DNA of 64,000 nt from Zingiber officinale (lineage: Eukaryota; Streptophyta; Magnoliopsida; Zingiberales; Zingiberaceae): positions 4,885,474-4,949,473 of the forward strand of contig NC_056002.1 of assembly GCF_018446385.1 (NCBI RefSeq). The letters run 5' to 3'. The position numbers and the translations under genes are program-made. The notes beneath the pieces were generated by a model. It was not told where the DNA came from, did no database searches, and worked only from the letters and a program-made list of their open reading frames with translations. Position 1 is the stretch's first letter; the number at the start of each line of letters is the position of its first letter. Positions 35,193 to 47,107 of this stretch are shown piece by piece.

Positions 35193-36720
35193 TATTGATA
35201 ATAATCGTCTGACAGATGTAATTTTGATGACTGGACTAAAAGTGTCATTAAAGTTAATGCCTGGTTGTTGACTAAATTCTTTAGCTATAAGTCGAGCTTT
35301 ATGCCGTTCAAGAGAACCATCAGTTCGATGCTTAAGATGAAATACTCATTTAGAGCTCACAACATTCATTGAGAAAGTGCGCAGAACTAGACTCCATGAT
35401 CCATTTCGAAGAAGTGCATCAAATTCTGTAGCCATTGCACTACACTAGTTTGGATCCTTGCTTGCTTATGTAAAACAAGTTGGTTTAATAGATTTTGAAG
35501 AGACCACTAGAGCTCGTGGAAGGGGATATCGAGTTGCATTTGGTGGGCAACGCTTATAAATGTCACTAATGGGAAGCATGCAACGAGGAGCATTATCATC
35601 TGAATCACTTGTTGATGGCAACAAGGAAGTAGGCTGACATGGTGATGTAGATGACGAACATGCATTATCCAAGGATCCAGAACTAGAGAGCATATTATCT
35701 ACGACCGGTGAGACTTCCAAGATTGGAGCAACAACCTGAGGTGATTCTGATGATATAGGGGAGTTATTAGAGAGTTCTGGAGCAGGACCTAGGATGTCAT
35801 CACTTCTAACAATATTAGGTGGCATCAAGAATGTGTCACTTGTATCTGGAGGAGAGATCGAAGAAGCTACCGAAAAAGAGAATAGAGACATTAAAAGTAA
35901 CATGTCGTGAAATATAAATTCGTCCTGTTGGTATATGCAAACAACGATAACCATAGTACAAATTGTTATAACAAAAAAAAAACACATTGTATGAACGAGA
36001 GTCAAGTTTGTGTGTAGAATATAGCGTAACCATGGATAACGTGCACAACCAAAAATTCGAGGTAAAGTGTAATCAGGAGTTTGATTATAAAGTTTTTCAA
36101 AAGGACACTTATGATTGAGCAATGGAGTAGGAAGTCGATTTATGAGATATACTGCAGTGCTAACAACTTCATCCAAAAATTTATGTGGAACCGATGCATG
36201 ATGAAGAAGAGGTAAGACAGTTTCAACTATATGTTTATGTTTTCTCTCGGCAGAGCCATTTTGTTTTGGAGTGTGAGGACAAGAAACTCGATGAACAATT
36301 CCACAAGAGACAAGATGACAATGGAGAGCGTGATATTCGCCTCCCTAATCATAATGAAAAGAGAGTATTTTACGATTAAAATATCGTTCAACTTGAATTT
36401 GAAAATTACATAATATATCAAATAAATTAGATTTCCTTCTTATAGTATAGAGCTAAGTATATTTACTAAAATGATCAATGAAGATAACATAATATTGAAA
36501 ATCTTGATTAAACAAAATAGTTGCAGGACCCCAAATATCAGAATGAATTATTTCAAGTGAAAAATTAGAAACATGATCAGATGAAGAGAAAAGTAGTTTA
36601 TAACTTTTAGATTTCATGCAGGCCCTACATGAATGAGATTGAGAGGAGATAATGGAAGTAGGTAAACCATACCTATTGATGATTGACTGAACAATATGAA
36701 GGGAAGGATGATCAAGTTGA
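35193..36720 (-). pseudogene. Integrase end, linker and RT start of Copia B
   Basis: The minus strand encodes integrase C-terminal sequence (VYLINRLPTPLLNHKCPFEK, then PRIFGCARYPWLR), a shifted stretch still readable as HKLDSRS...YRCLHIPTGRIYISRHVTF in another frame, a Ser/Pro-rich linker (SISPPDTSDTF), and YPLPRALVVSS-type linker end near 35500. The integrase catalytic core between 36180 and 36720 is broken into short frames. The frameshift near 35990-36030 sits by a run of nine A. Confidence 0.82.
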
Positions 36721-36725
36721 GCATG

Positions 36726-37395
36726 TCAAACTGGTTTATTTGTATGTTCACCAACAAAAGCTTTGATTGAAGAACTCTGAAGATAGTAGAGGTCATTTTT
36801 GATTCTCCCATAATATACAATAGCATTTGTTCCTCTATCCTTTATAAGATAATGAATATGATGAAACTCAAAAATGACATTATTATCAAGACAAAATTGA
36901 TGTGTAGAAAGTAAATTTTTAGTGATAGATGAAATATGAAAGACATTGTGCATGTGAAAAGTTCGATTAGATAAATGAATATATGTGTTTCCAAGATTAG
37001 CAATTTGCAAACTTGAACCATCACCTACTTGAACCGTATCTGAGCCATAATATGATATTACGTCTGTAAAGATATTATAATCTAATGTGGCATGATGAAT
37101 TGCTCCAGTGTTAATATACCAATCAGTAGATAAAAACTCTGGGGTTTTACCACAAGTAGGCACAGATGAGAGGATGTTAGGATATACTTGTGAAATATAT
37201 GGTTGTCTTGAGGCTGTAGGACCACCAATAAAATTTAAGTCAAATGGATTAGGACATTGAATATCAAAATGTCCATTTCCGAGATAAATTTTATATTTTA
37301 CCGAGATCAATCAAGTCTTTTAGGACATATATTTTCAATATGATCAACGATGTGACAAATCTGACATCGGTCTGAATTTTACTTTTAGCCTCTTT
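36726..37395 (-). pseudogene. Gag zinc knuckle and protease of Copia B
   Basis: Near 37390-37330 the minus strand encodes CQICHIVDHIENIC, a complete CX2CX4HX4C zinc knuckle. A stop follows, then an open stretch (37310-36726) with WYINTGAIHHATLD (protease DTGA region with Asp to Asn), VQVGDGSSLQIANLG, HISSITKNLLSTHQFC and ending before the integrase finger. The catalytic Asp is lost, so the protease would be inactive even if read. Confidence 0.82.
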
Positions 37396-37744
37396 GATGT
37401 CGTTAAGTATTTGACATCTAAAGTAAAAATAACTTGTCCGACAGCAGCTATTGGAGGGCGTTACAAGAAAGAGCTTCTACCTTGTGGTTGATGGCCATGG
37501 AGAAAAATCATAGAGACAGAATCGTTAAGGAAACTTTTTTTTTTGTGGAAGAGAAACATAGAGATTAAGGAATATTAAGGAAGAGGAAAGAGAAATAAAG
37601 AAGTTGGCCGTGGAAGAAAACAAAGAAGAACAAGAAAATTAAAATACGTATGAAAGAAGAAGAGGCTTGAGAGAAAAAAAATTAAAAAGGATTCGCTGTT
37701 TATTAGATCTTCGCCTCAAGAAGTTGAGGGAAGATAAAAAGAAA

Positions 37745-37758
37745 TGACTCTGATACTA
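37745..37758 (-). other. Primer binding site of Copia B
   Basis: The minus strand reads atagtatcagagtc directly after the LTR, a decayed tRNA-Met primer site (usual ttggtatcagagc). Confidence 0.65.
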
Positions 37759-38040
37759 TGTAAGAAGAAAAATAGGGAGAGAGCAAGAAATAATATGAGA
37801 GCAATAAAATTTATTGTTCATTGATATTTGTCCTAAAGACAATACAATATATAATGTTCAAAAAGTACTTGGTCAATTGATCAATTAATAAATAATAGAA
37901 TTATTTTAAGAATAATACTGAGAATTAATTTAATAATTATAATAGAATTATTAGAATAATATAAATATTAATTTGATTTGATTTGATAATTTGATCCGAT
38001 CAATGCTGGTAATTCTCTTTTATCTCTTTTAAGTTTAACA
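37759..38040 (-). repeat. 5' LTR of Copia B
   Basis: 282 bp, minus strand tgttaaacttaaaagag to tttttcttcttaca. It contains AT-rich sequence with tatatattg near the middle and is followed by the primer site. A short LTR, unlike the 2.4 kb LTRs of Copia 1 to 3, so a different lineage. Confidence 0.75.
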
Positions 38041-39570
38041 TGATAAAACCCTCCTTAACTTGCTCCAAGCTTCAAACCCTTAAACTATTTCACGGAGAAG
38101 AGATCAAGGCCTATTTGCTTCTTGGAGGAAGAAAAGAAACATTGCCCTCGTTGCTTCTTGGAGGAAGACAACAAAAGGGAGCCCCTGATCAATTCATTTG
38201 GGCTTAATTCACGCGATTGCTAGGGGCGTCCCGCTTAATCCATTTTGGCCCGATCAAATTTTCTCGATTCCACCCCATTGTTCCAGCGTCATTTCTACCG
38301 GTGATGGGTGTAATTCCTCGCCGCCGCGAACAAATATGTTTTCTATCTACTAAAAAGGAGATCTAGAAACAAGCCTTTTTTGTTTGAGAGAAAACAGAGG
38401 CACACTTTTCCCACTGATCAAGGAATGAAGGCGATCTAGAAAACTTTGCTTCCAGGCTCCACCTTAATTTCTCAATCCAGTCTGGTAGTGAAACGTAACG
38501 GAAGTGGAACACCAATACCACGGAGAATGATTGTGAGACGCCATCCCCTTAATTCACTAAACCGAAAAAAAGTACTCGTTAGGAACGACTCTCCTCTCTC
38601 CTCACCCCTCACTCCACATACGGAGAGACCAAGATCTAGCACAAACTGCCAAAATCTCTAGAACCACGTTGTTTTATTTTACTGAATATTTATATATATA
38701 TAATGAGATATAATGAACGAGTAGGAGAGAAGCTAACAAGCATCATGGAGAGACAGAAAGAGAGGCCCAGTGAGCCAGAGAGGAGTCTCTGTTGTTTGGT
38801 GAGCCTCTTTGGACAGGGTCGTAGTTTTCTCGTAGTCTATCATTAGGAGTAATTGATTAGCAAAGATAAAAATAAGGATTAATTAGCTGTAGTACACAGG
38901 GTTAGTCCCGTGTCCTGGTGCGTGGACTTAGTGGAGCAAGCACTAAAGTCAACTCATGCTGATCTAAATGATATTGATGGTTTAATAGAATTTTAGATTT
39001 TGTATGCGGAAGAGATGACCTAGTCCAAGGACAATTAAAACATAAACACTATGAGACAAACTAAACTGTTAGAAACTTCAGCTTATAAGTTTACCAAAAC
39101 AATTAAGTTAATTCACGTTCTAACAGATATATGCAGAAACAGAACGACTGTAAATATCGAAACATGATCTGATATTGTGATTCCTATAAAAATGGGTTAT
39201 CGGATACTTTCAGCATGATTTAGAATCCTTTTCGTTAATAAGTAAAATTATACGATTATGAACCTCACGTGCATGAGAAATCTACCGCGTGCAAGTAGAT
39301 TTTATCGGATCTTGTCGGAGAAGCGCGCGGCTGGATCGCCGGTTGGTAGAAACGGTTGGGGTTGGTTGGAAAGTGGATAAGGAGATCCGCACGAGTGTGA
39401 CTCTCTCTTCAAATTTTTAGCAAGCAAATTACATCCTCCTCCTTGCAATCATACAATATTCTCAAATCATTCACTGCAGAAATTTAATTATATTCTTCCA
39501 CTCATTCAAATGCCCTCGTTTGATTCTTTTTTTTTGGATTTTTAATTGATCTAGAAGCTCTCCGTGATTT
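38041..39570. other. Upstream region of the NAC gene
   Basis: No gene recognised. A short open frame at 38446-38661 has no family likeness. This should contain the NAC promoter; a large transposon block ends 1.66 kb before the NAC start codon. Confidence 0.55.
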
Positions 39571-39578
39571 AATATATA

Positions 39579-39587
39579 TATATAAAT
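39579..39587 (+). promoter_or_regulatory. TATA box of the NAC gene
   Basis: tatataaat at the end of a TA run, about 115-120 bases before the ATG at 39702. The spacing is normal for a plant gene with a leader of about 90 bases. Positional assignment only. Confidence 0.5.
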
Positions 39588-39701
39588 CCCTGTTCTCCTT
39601 ACTGCTAGCTTTGGCTTGCTGCTAAATTGAGTTAGGCAACATTAGAATTGCCTCGGATCTGCATGCTATAGTGCCTGATCTCCAAAGCTTGATAAAGATC
39701 C

Positions 39702-40809
39702 ATGGAGGAGATCCTTCCTCCAGGGTTTAGATTCCACCCCACCGATGAGGAACTCATCACTTACTATCTCACCCGGAAGGTGACGGAGCTGGGTTTCTCC
39801 ACCAGAGCCATGGCCGACGTCGACCTCAACAAGTGCGAGCCATGGGACCTGCCGGGTATTTTTAGCCTCTGTTTCTCCATTCTCCGACGATGACAATTTA
39901 GTTATATGGATGAACTGATTGTTCGGTCTGAATTCAGGGAAGGCGAGCATGGGGGAGAAGGAGTGGTATTTCTTCAGTATGAAGGACCGGAAGTACCCGA
40001 CCGGGCTGCGGACGAACCGGGCAACCGAGTCGGGCTACTGGAAGACGACGGGCAAAGATAAGGAGATCTTCCACTGCGGGGTGTTAGTGGGGTTGAAGAA
40101 GACCCTGGTGTTCTACAAGGGCAGGGCTCCTAAGGGCGAGAAGACTTGTTGGGTCATGCACGAGTACAGGCTCCACACCAACTGCCCCACTAAGGTTTAA
40201 TCTGTTCACAAAATCATTCACTAATTAACCCTTCAAACCTTTAATTTTGTTAGTGGGTAAATTAATTTAAGAATTAACTGCGTGTTGGATGCACAGGAGG
40301 AATGGGTGGTGTGCAGGGTGTTCAAGAAGAGCTCCACGGCGAAGCAGCCTGATCACCCGGATTCCCTCGCCATGCCTGCCTTGCTCGAATCGCCTTGCAA
40401 CACCGCGTCTCTGAGCGAACTCGGCGAGATCGACGTCTCGGCGTTCAACAATCTGGTGCACAATTCTAATCCCAGCTCCATGGCGATGCAGATTAACGAA
40501 GGCATGTACGGCGACAGCGGCAGCAACGTCAAGCTGGACGACGTGAACATGCAGACGAACTGGATGATGAACGGGCAGGGCTCTGTTCCGTGGGCTGCGG
40601 CAGCTGCTTTGTTTGGAGCAGGCTTCGCGCCTCCAAATCCGGCAATGCTGAAGGCCTTGGCGCTCTCCGGCCCAGAGCATCCGATCAATGCAGCAAGTGT
40701 GAGTCATTTTATGCCGCAAGGAGCTGCTTCTTCTTCTAAAGGGGTGGGCTGTTCAGAACAACAACAAGCGCAGCTATTCAATCAGGAACCAGCTTGGAGG
40801 GACTACTGA
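39702..40809 (+). CDS. NAC-domain transcription factor (NAM/CUC-related), three exons
   Basis: Exons are 39702-39855, 39938-40194 and 40297-40809; introns are GT-AG (phase 1 after DLP, then phase 0), the usual NAC layout, giving 307 aa. The NAC domain spans about residues 5-155: [99 protein letters not shown] and [16 protein letters not shown] factors bind CGTG-core sites as dimers and act in the nucleus. The C-terminal half is Ser/Asn/Met-rich with a hydrophobic patch ([17 protein letters not shown]) and ends QEPAWRDY. The set [13 protein letters not shown]...YWKTTGKD...CRVFKKS is closest in my memory to the ANAC046/ANAC087 group (senescence, cell death), with CUC proteins next; the subgroup is not certain. 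I see no miR164-type target sequence in exon 3. Confidence 0.94.
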
Positions 40810-41532
40810 TCAGAAGCACATTACATTTGGGTTAGTTTTGTTGTTTCTATTTACTATGAACGTGTGGGTGGATCGATGACGAAGGTCATGACCATGAACC
40901 CTGTTACTTGGGCAGGTCGCAGATATATATAAAGCAATTGTGTATAAAAAACACAAATACATATAAATATGATGTGTATTAGTAGCACTAAATGATGTTC
41001 AAGGCCAATACTTCATGTAATCCGCTCTAGTCTAGTCCAGTACTCTGGCTGTGTAATTGCTGCAATTTAGTTGTATGCTATGTTATGTGACTTCATACAT
41101 AATTACACGACTGTAATTTTCCATTAATGAAAGGGAAAAATGAGCAAATCATGCAACGATGCAAGTGCAGGTTAAAAAGAAGAATAATAATTAGGAATTG
41201 CAAGGGGGACGATGAAAAGGAAATTCAAATGGCTTATTGTTCAATGCCATTGGAGCTTACGAGGTCAATGACAAAGATACGATGAGTCTGCAAAGAACCA
41301 AGAACAAAATATAGTTAGCACTTGCCCGTGTGCAGACTCACACAATGTGCGGAAATATTGAATCTGATGATAAGTTTAGATATTTAGTAAATTCATTAAA
41401 AAACACACACAGTTTGGAACAGCAAATATTTTGTATGTTACTATATTTAATTCATATTTCAGTAATTTCGACATAGATATAATAAAACATAGCAAAAGAA
41501 AATAGATTTGGTGCATGCAATTCATCAGACCA
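40810..41532. other. 3' flank of the NAC gene
   Basis: AT-rich DNA holding the probable 3' UTR of the NAC gene. No gene seen up to the CACTA terminus at 41533. Confidence 0.6.
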
Positions 41533-42030
41533 CACTACATGAATTACTGATTTAGCAGTGAGTTATTTCATCACTAATAAAACAATTTTTGTCGCTAAAA
41601 GAATCTAACGATAGATAAATATTCGCCGCTAACATTGTCTCTATTGGCTTATCGTAGATCATATTTAACGACAAAAGCTAAGATTTCTTCATTAAGATTA
41701 ACGATATAACATAAAACGTTGTCAAGATGATCATAATCGCTTCTAATATTCACCCAGATTAGTGATAAATGGGCACATTTTTGTTGCTAAATTCATCACC
41801 TTAGTGACGAATTGGCACATATTCGCCGCTAAAATCCATTCTCGTTAGCGACGAATTACACATAATTTGTCGCTAACCATTTTTTTTTAAAAAAAAATCC
41901 AGTAGCGCCACGATACATTTCAATAACCCAAGTCTCATTAAGGGATTCGCAACGAATTCCCATTAATTCATCTCTAACCCTCATTATTAGCGACGAATTC
42001 ATCTGAATTCATCGCTAACACTATTTTTTT
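41533..42030. repeat. Left terminal and subterminal region of the CACTA element
   Basis: Terminal cactacatgaa is followed by at least eight variants of tcgctaaaa/tagcgacgaattc in both directions. In the family these are binding sites for the element-encoded DNA-binding protein; that role is inferred. Confidence 0.75.
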
Positions 42031-42181
42031 TTTAATTATTTATTTGTATTAATATCCTATATACAAATTTATAACTCACAATAAAGTCACAACATTAAAA
42101 AATTTTACAACTCATAGCATTCACAAATTTATACTCATATTTCACAACATTCATAAAACATCATCAAGTTCACAACTATAA

Positions 42182-42259
42182 CAACTAGTAATACAAGGAA
42201 ATAAAGGTTGAGGAGGAGGACAACTAGTAATACAAGGAAATAAAGGTTGAGGAGGAGGA
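42182..42259. repeat. 39-base tandem duplication
   Basis: Two exact copies of a 39-base unit starting caactagtaatacaagg and ending gttgaggaggagga, at 42182-42220 and 42221-42259. On the minus strand the units would encode Pro/Leu-rich repeats, but no frame around them is convincing. Confidence 0.93.
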
Positions 42260-43447
42260 CGAAGAGGTGGAGTTCAAGAGGAATCATAGATCAAGGATTG
42301 TAATGTTTCAAGTGTTAATTAGTTAAGAATATATTCAAAAATACCTTATCTTGATCTCATTAATGCTAACTAATCTTGAATGCTTACTAACTGAATTTGG
42401 ATGTTTACCAACTCTTCTTCTATGTCTTTTAGTCGTTGATTTGGATGAGGTGGCATATGAAGAAGTGGACATAATTAGCTTTGGTCAACTTCCAAATCCT
42501 CTAATATATCTGGAACGAGTACCAAGAACCTGATATAGCTTGACAATAAAATACCAAATTATGAAAATTCAATTCAAGAATCAAAAATAATCATTACGAG
42601 ACGTGCAAGTATATGAATATTACTAAAAGTCCTTCACAAGTAAATGACACTTGTGCATATACTCATGAATGCAAAAAAGATGAATTTGAGGCTTTTACAT
42701 TTCATGACTAAATACTTCATATGAGGGTGTCTGTTAATATAGAACTTAAATAATAAAGTACAAAAGTAAAACAAACGTGTAATTGACCTAGTATTTCAAT
42801 ACCTAAGTCATCAAAATAATACAAGTTTTGAAGATAATAAAACATATGATATGATGATATCTTGAGCATGTGGATAAGACTAAACTCATCTGAGTATCTC
42901 AAATGATCAAGATGAAACAACCAAATGCAAGCAAGATGAAGAAATATTGAAAAGAATATGATAAAACAATTCAATAGAATGAGTATCGCGGATTTGATCC
43001 GCAATTTAGACTACATCCGCAATTTAGATTGGATCGATGTCATTTCCTATATGTTCTTGTGTTTGAACATACTTATTATGCAATTTCACTATATCATCCT
43101 ATAAATAACAAATATGTTAAAAATATCATAAAAAATAATTATGTACAATTAAGAATCACTAAATAAGATCATAGCATACCTATACAATTTTTACCCTTTC
43201 CCCAATCCACCCTTGAGTTATAATGAGTTTCATTAAAAGCGATAATATGATTTTTTTTTTCTCTGTGATTGATTGGTCTGAAAAAATAATATGTTACTAT
43301 TTTAATCGACAAAAAATATACGATAACTATAGAATTAGCATTTACACCGTTGTAATTATATTGAATGAATGATTTAGAACCTCTACGACGGTTATATAGG
43401 AGTTTCCCTCGATTTTTAGGATTTGTTGCATATTGTTTCTAATCCGG
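42260..43447. other. CACTA interior, no recognisable coding
   Basis: AT-rich DNA with short open frames only (for example minus 43004-42717, hydrophobic, no family likeness). It probably belongs to the CACTA element between its left end and the gypsy insertion. Confidence 0.5.
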
Positions 43448-44268
43448 TGATAAGGGCCCACCCCTCAGAGGGTTATGGCCACGGTGGAAGTCAAAGTCTA
43501 AGCGGTCGACGTCCATGTGTCGTTGACCAGTCGGACAACTCACTCGCCCAACCGGGACAAAGAAGCACCGATCAGATATCACCAAAGCTTGGTCAGAGAC
43601 CAAGCTTCCGACGCTCAAAACAAGACATACGTCGAGCGGCCAGCTCGCTCGGACTTACATCGAACCTTGGAACGGTGAAAAAGGATCACAGCGTGACAAC
43701 GGGGCTCTGACAGTGGAATGTTGGCCGCTCGGCCAAAGGGCTAGACCACCCGAACGGCTAAGGGTTGGTCGAGCGACCATCCCGCTCGGTCCACTAACAG
43801 ACAAAAGTAGGATCAGCCGATATCCTGGTTGGAACTCGCGCCACCCATAGACGGCATGGACAACGGAGGATCATATGACGGAAGCTTCCACTGTCATGTC
43901 AGAAATATGCTCGGGTCATTGAGGTATAGTGTCATAAACGATTTCATGACATGTCTTTTCATGGTAAGTTTTGAGAAACGTGCATGTCTCGAGGAGCATG
44001 CACGAGATCCTTCGGAGTCCTATAAAGGGCCCCAAGCTTCAACGGAGGTATATATACTTTACTGTAGTCACTGTTACTCTACTACTTTGTTTCCTCGCTT
44101 CTTCTACGTCGTCGGTGACTTACTTAAGCGTCGAAGGGTCATCGTCGAGGAACCCCTCCCTGGCTCGGCACTGAAGCTACTATGGTTGTAGGTCCCTCTA
44201 ACTCGAAGTCCACTAACGGTCGACAGGAGCGCCACGTCCCCAACATCCATTGTCTCAACTCTCAGACA
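43448..44268 (+). repeat. 5' LTR of the gypsy element
   Basis: 821 bp, tgataagggcccacccc to caactctcagaca. Limits are supported by the solo copy at 7934-8748, which begins and ends at the same landmarks. The block 44027-44060 (cctataaagggccccaag) may hold its TATA region. Confidence 0.8.
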
Positions 44269-44276
44269 GGATCAAA

Positions 44277-44298
44277 TTTGGCGCCATCTGTGGGAACG
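44277..44298 (+). other. Primer binding site of the gypsy element
   Basis: tttggcgccatctgtgggaa, eight bases after the LTR. This tggcgcc-type primer site is usual in plant gypsy elements of the Tat/Athila side. Confidence 0.8.
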
Positions 44299-44321
44299 CA
44301 CCCGCATCCAAGCCGAGAAGA

Positions 44322-44551
44322 TGGAAGACGCTGGATGACTTCACACCGTGACGCTCACCCAAGAGGAGCTCGACTTGCTCGTACAAGCTCGAGCACAGAA
44401 GATAGTCGAGCAGCGGCAGTAAAAGGCGCTAGCCGATCGACTGGCGCAACAAGTGACATCGACATCGGGGGGTCGACCGGTGCAAGAGGACCAACCGGAA
44501 TAACTCTCAATTTGGGGACAAAACAGATGGTCGACTGGCACCTATGGAGAG
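44322..44551 (+). pseudogene. Gypsy gag, N-terminal fragment
   Basis: atggaagacgctggatgact opens a frame with an early stop, then LTQEELDLLVQARAQKIVE and ALADRLAQQVTS, an alpha-helical gag start. Another stop follows, and the frame is interrupted by Copia 2 at 44552. It continues after 55205. Confidence 0.6.
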
Positions 44552-47107
44552 TGTTAGAGTGTATACTAAAAGCCTAGCTTTTGGTATAAACATTTATCTA
44601 GAAATAAGAATTACATTGGTCAAATGTCTACATTTATGATAAATGTAGTTGTTCAATTAATTTATATTGTAGATAACATGGTATGTGGTGTCACACACAG
44701 AAGATTATGTTATCGGTTTCCTTATAAATTATAAATAGTAGCTCACGACTAAGATGGAAAGGAACAAACCATTGGAAAGTCGTAGTGTAATTAGGTATTA
44801 GTTTATCTTAACTATATAATTACACTAATACACTTAGAGTGTATTGAGTAGGACCATTTGAGGTCGTTTCTTTTATACTGACTTTATAAAGAAACAAGGA
44901 CCTCGGTTATTATGGAAGTGTGTGCTCTTAATCCTGATATAATAACAAGCATATATATTTGATATTTATTTCTTTAATTTATCAATGGGTGAGATTTAGT
45001 TCGATGAATCAATAAGCCCGATAAGTTGGGAAATGGTATCACTTATAGTGTGTGTTGTTGATTATAAAAGGAAACTGTGTCCTAGAGATACTAGGTTAAT
45101 AATGTCCTCAAGAGGAGCTCATAAGGATTGTCATGTTAAACCCTGCAGGTGGACTTAGTCCGACATGATAATAAGGTTGAGTGGTACTACTCTTGGACTA
45201 AGATATTAATTAAATGAGTTGTCAGTAACTCACTTAATTAGTGGACATTCGATATCTTAAACACAGGGAGACTAATACACTCATAATAAGAAGGAGCCCA
45301 AAAATGTAATTTGGGATTGGTGTGGTAGTTCAATAATAGTTCTCTAGTGGAATGAATTATTATTGATAAAATTAAGTTGTGTGTTCGGGGCGAGCACGGG
45401 ATGCTTAATTTTATCGGGAGACCAAAACCAATTCCTCCTCTCGGTCCCTATCGTAGCCTCTTAATTATATAGTACTATACCCACCTATACCCACCTTCTT
45501 ACCCATCCTATAGGGGCCGGCCAAGCTAGCTTGGAGACCAAGCTAGGGCCGGCCATGGGTATGTTCATGGGTGAATTCATGTGGCCGACCCTATTAAATA
45601 AAAAGGAATTTTAATTTTAAAATTTTTCTTATGTGGATAATATAATTTAAAAGAGAGTTTAAAAATTTAAATCCTTCCTTTTATAAGATTCTACAAAAGA
45701 TTAAGAGAAGAGTTAAAATCTCTTTCCTTATTTGTAGATTAAAAGGTTGATTTTAATTTTGGTAAAAACTTTCCTTTTAATTATATTCATGATTTAAAAG
45801 AAAGTTTAAAAATTAAAAATTCTCTTTTATTAGTTTCTACAAAAGATTAAGAAAAGATTTAATATCTTTCCTTATTTGTAGATTGAAAGGAGATTTTAAT
45901 TTTTAGAGATAACTTTCCTTTTTGAAAATTATCCACATGTTTAAAAGAAAGATTTTAATTTATAAAATTTCTTTTTATTAACCAATCATGAAGGGATTAA
46001 AATTATTGGAGAAATTTTTATAAATTTCTAGAAACAAATTAGGAAGTTTTAATTTTTGTTTTAATTAAAACTCTCCTTGTTTTGGGGAGAAGAGTGGCCG
46101 GCCATTATAATTTGAAAAGAGAAAAATTATTTTAATTAAATAAATTTTCCTTTTTAATGGCAAAAGAATTAAGGAAGTTTTTATTAAATTTTCCTTATTT
46201 GCCAAGACCAAGGATTATAAAAGAGGGGGTAGAGGAGGCTTCAAGGTGAATGTCTCTATTCTATTTTTCCTCTCTTTTCTCCTTGGGTGTGGCCAGCCCT
46301 TTCTTTCCTCTCCTCTCCTTTGTATGGCCGAAACCTTCTCATGGTGGAGATAGCTTTGGTGCCCGGATCTAAGAAGGAGAAAAGAAGCCTCTTTTCTAGC
46401 ATCCCTTGGAGCATGGTGGTGGTGGCCGAACCTCTTCATCCTAGGAGAAGTTTTGATGGCCGAAACTTGTAAGAAAGAAGAAGGTGCTTGGTGGTTCTCA
46501 TCTCGGAAGATCGTTGCCCACACAACGTTCGAGGTTAGAAGAAGAATACGGTAGAAGATCAAGAGGTCTTTCTAGAAGGTATAACTAGTAGTTTTTCCTT
46601 TTCCGCATCATACTAGTTATTTATGGAAATAATACCAAATACAAGAGGCTTACGATTCTAGTATTTCGAATATGTTTTTCGATGTTGTGTTCTTTTGTTT
46701 TTTCTTTTCCTTGTGATTTGATTGTTCTTTTCGGTTAACCTAAAGTTATTTTAGGAAATTAAATATTATCTTTCCATAAAAGGTTTTGTCTAGTCGGTGG
46801 TGGTTGCTCCCATATCCAAGAAGGTCATGTGTCTCGCCACGTCAGTACTGGGAACCAATTATGGAAATTAATATTTAATGGAATTAATAACTTAAGGTGA
46901 TTTGGGTCGAACGTGTTAAGTTCCGCAGGAGACCCAAGTCAAAACCTAAAAGAACAAATAGATTAAGTTTTGGATCAAACGTGTAAAGTTCCGCAGGCGA
47001 TCCAAAATTTAATTTAAAAGAACACATGGTAGCTAGGGAAAGGTTCAGACCTTTTTACAAAATTTTTGTACAGTGGAACCTCTAGGCTTTCCGAGTAGCA
47101 ACCAACA
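44552..47107 (+). repeat. 5' LTR of Copia 2
   Basis: 2556 bp, tgttagagtgtatactaaa to gtagcaaccaaca. Only a few scattered substitutions separate it from the 3' LTR over the parts I compared. It carries the ggccggcc/ctagcttg hairpin block at 45518-45560. Confidence 0.95.

Larger units (their letters stand above)
30003..38040 (-). mobile_element. Old Copia element B, minus strand, heavily interrupted
   Basis: The 5' LTR is at 37759-38040 with a primer site at 37745-37758; gag zinc knuckle, protease, integrase, reverse transcriptase and RNase H follow in that order toward lower coordinates. The RNase H end is cut off at 30003 by the neighbouring LTR element, so the 3' LTR is missing. Three solo LTRs split its coding region, each with a perfect 5-base duplication. 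It must be the oldest layer here. Confidence 0.85.

Noticed and set aside
38446..38661. 71-codon frame upstream of the NAC gene
   Set aside because: No family likeness, no promoter context, composition like the flank.
40267..40719. 150-codon antisense frame over NAC exon 3
   Set aside because: It is a shadow of the GC-rich coding exon with no domain; the sense frame continues the NAC domain exactly across a good acceptor.
40297..40809. Possible miR164 target site, as in CUC/ORE1-type NAC genes
   Set aside because: I looked for a gcacgtgccctgcttctcc-like run in exon 3 and found none; gggcagggctctg at 40573 is too different.
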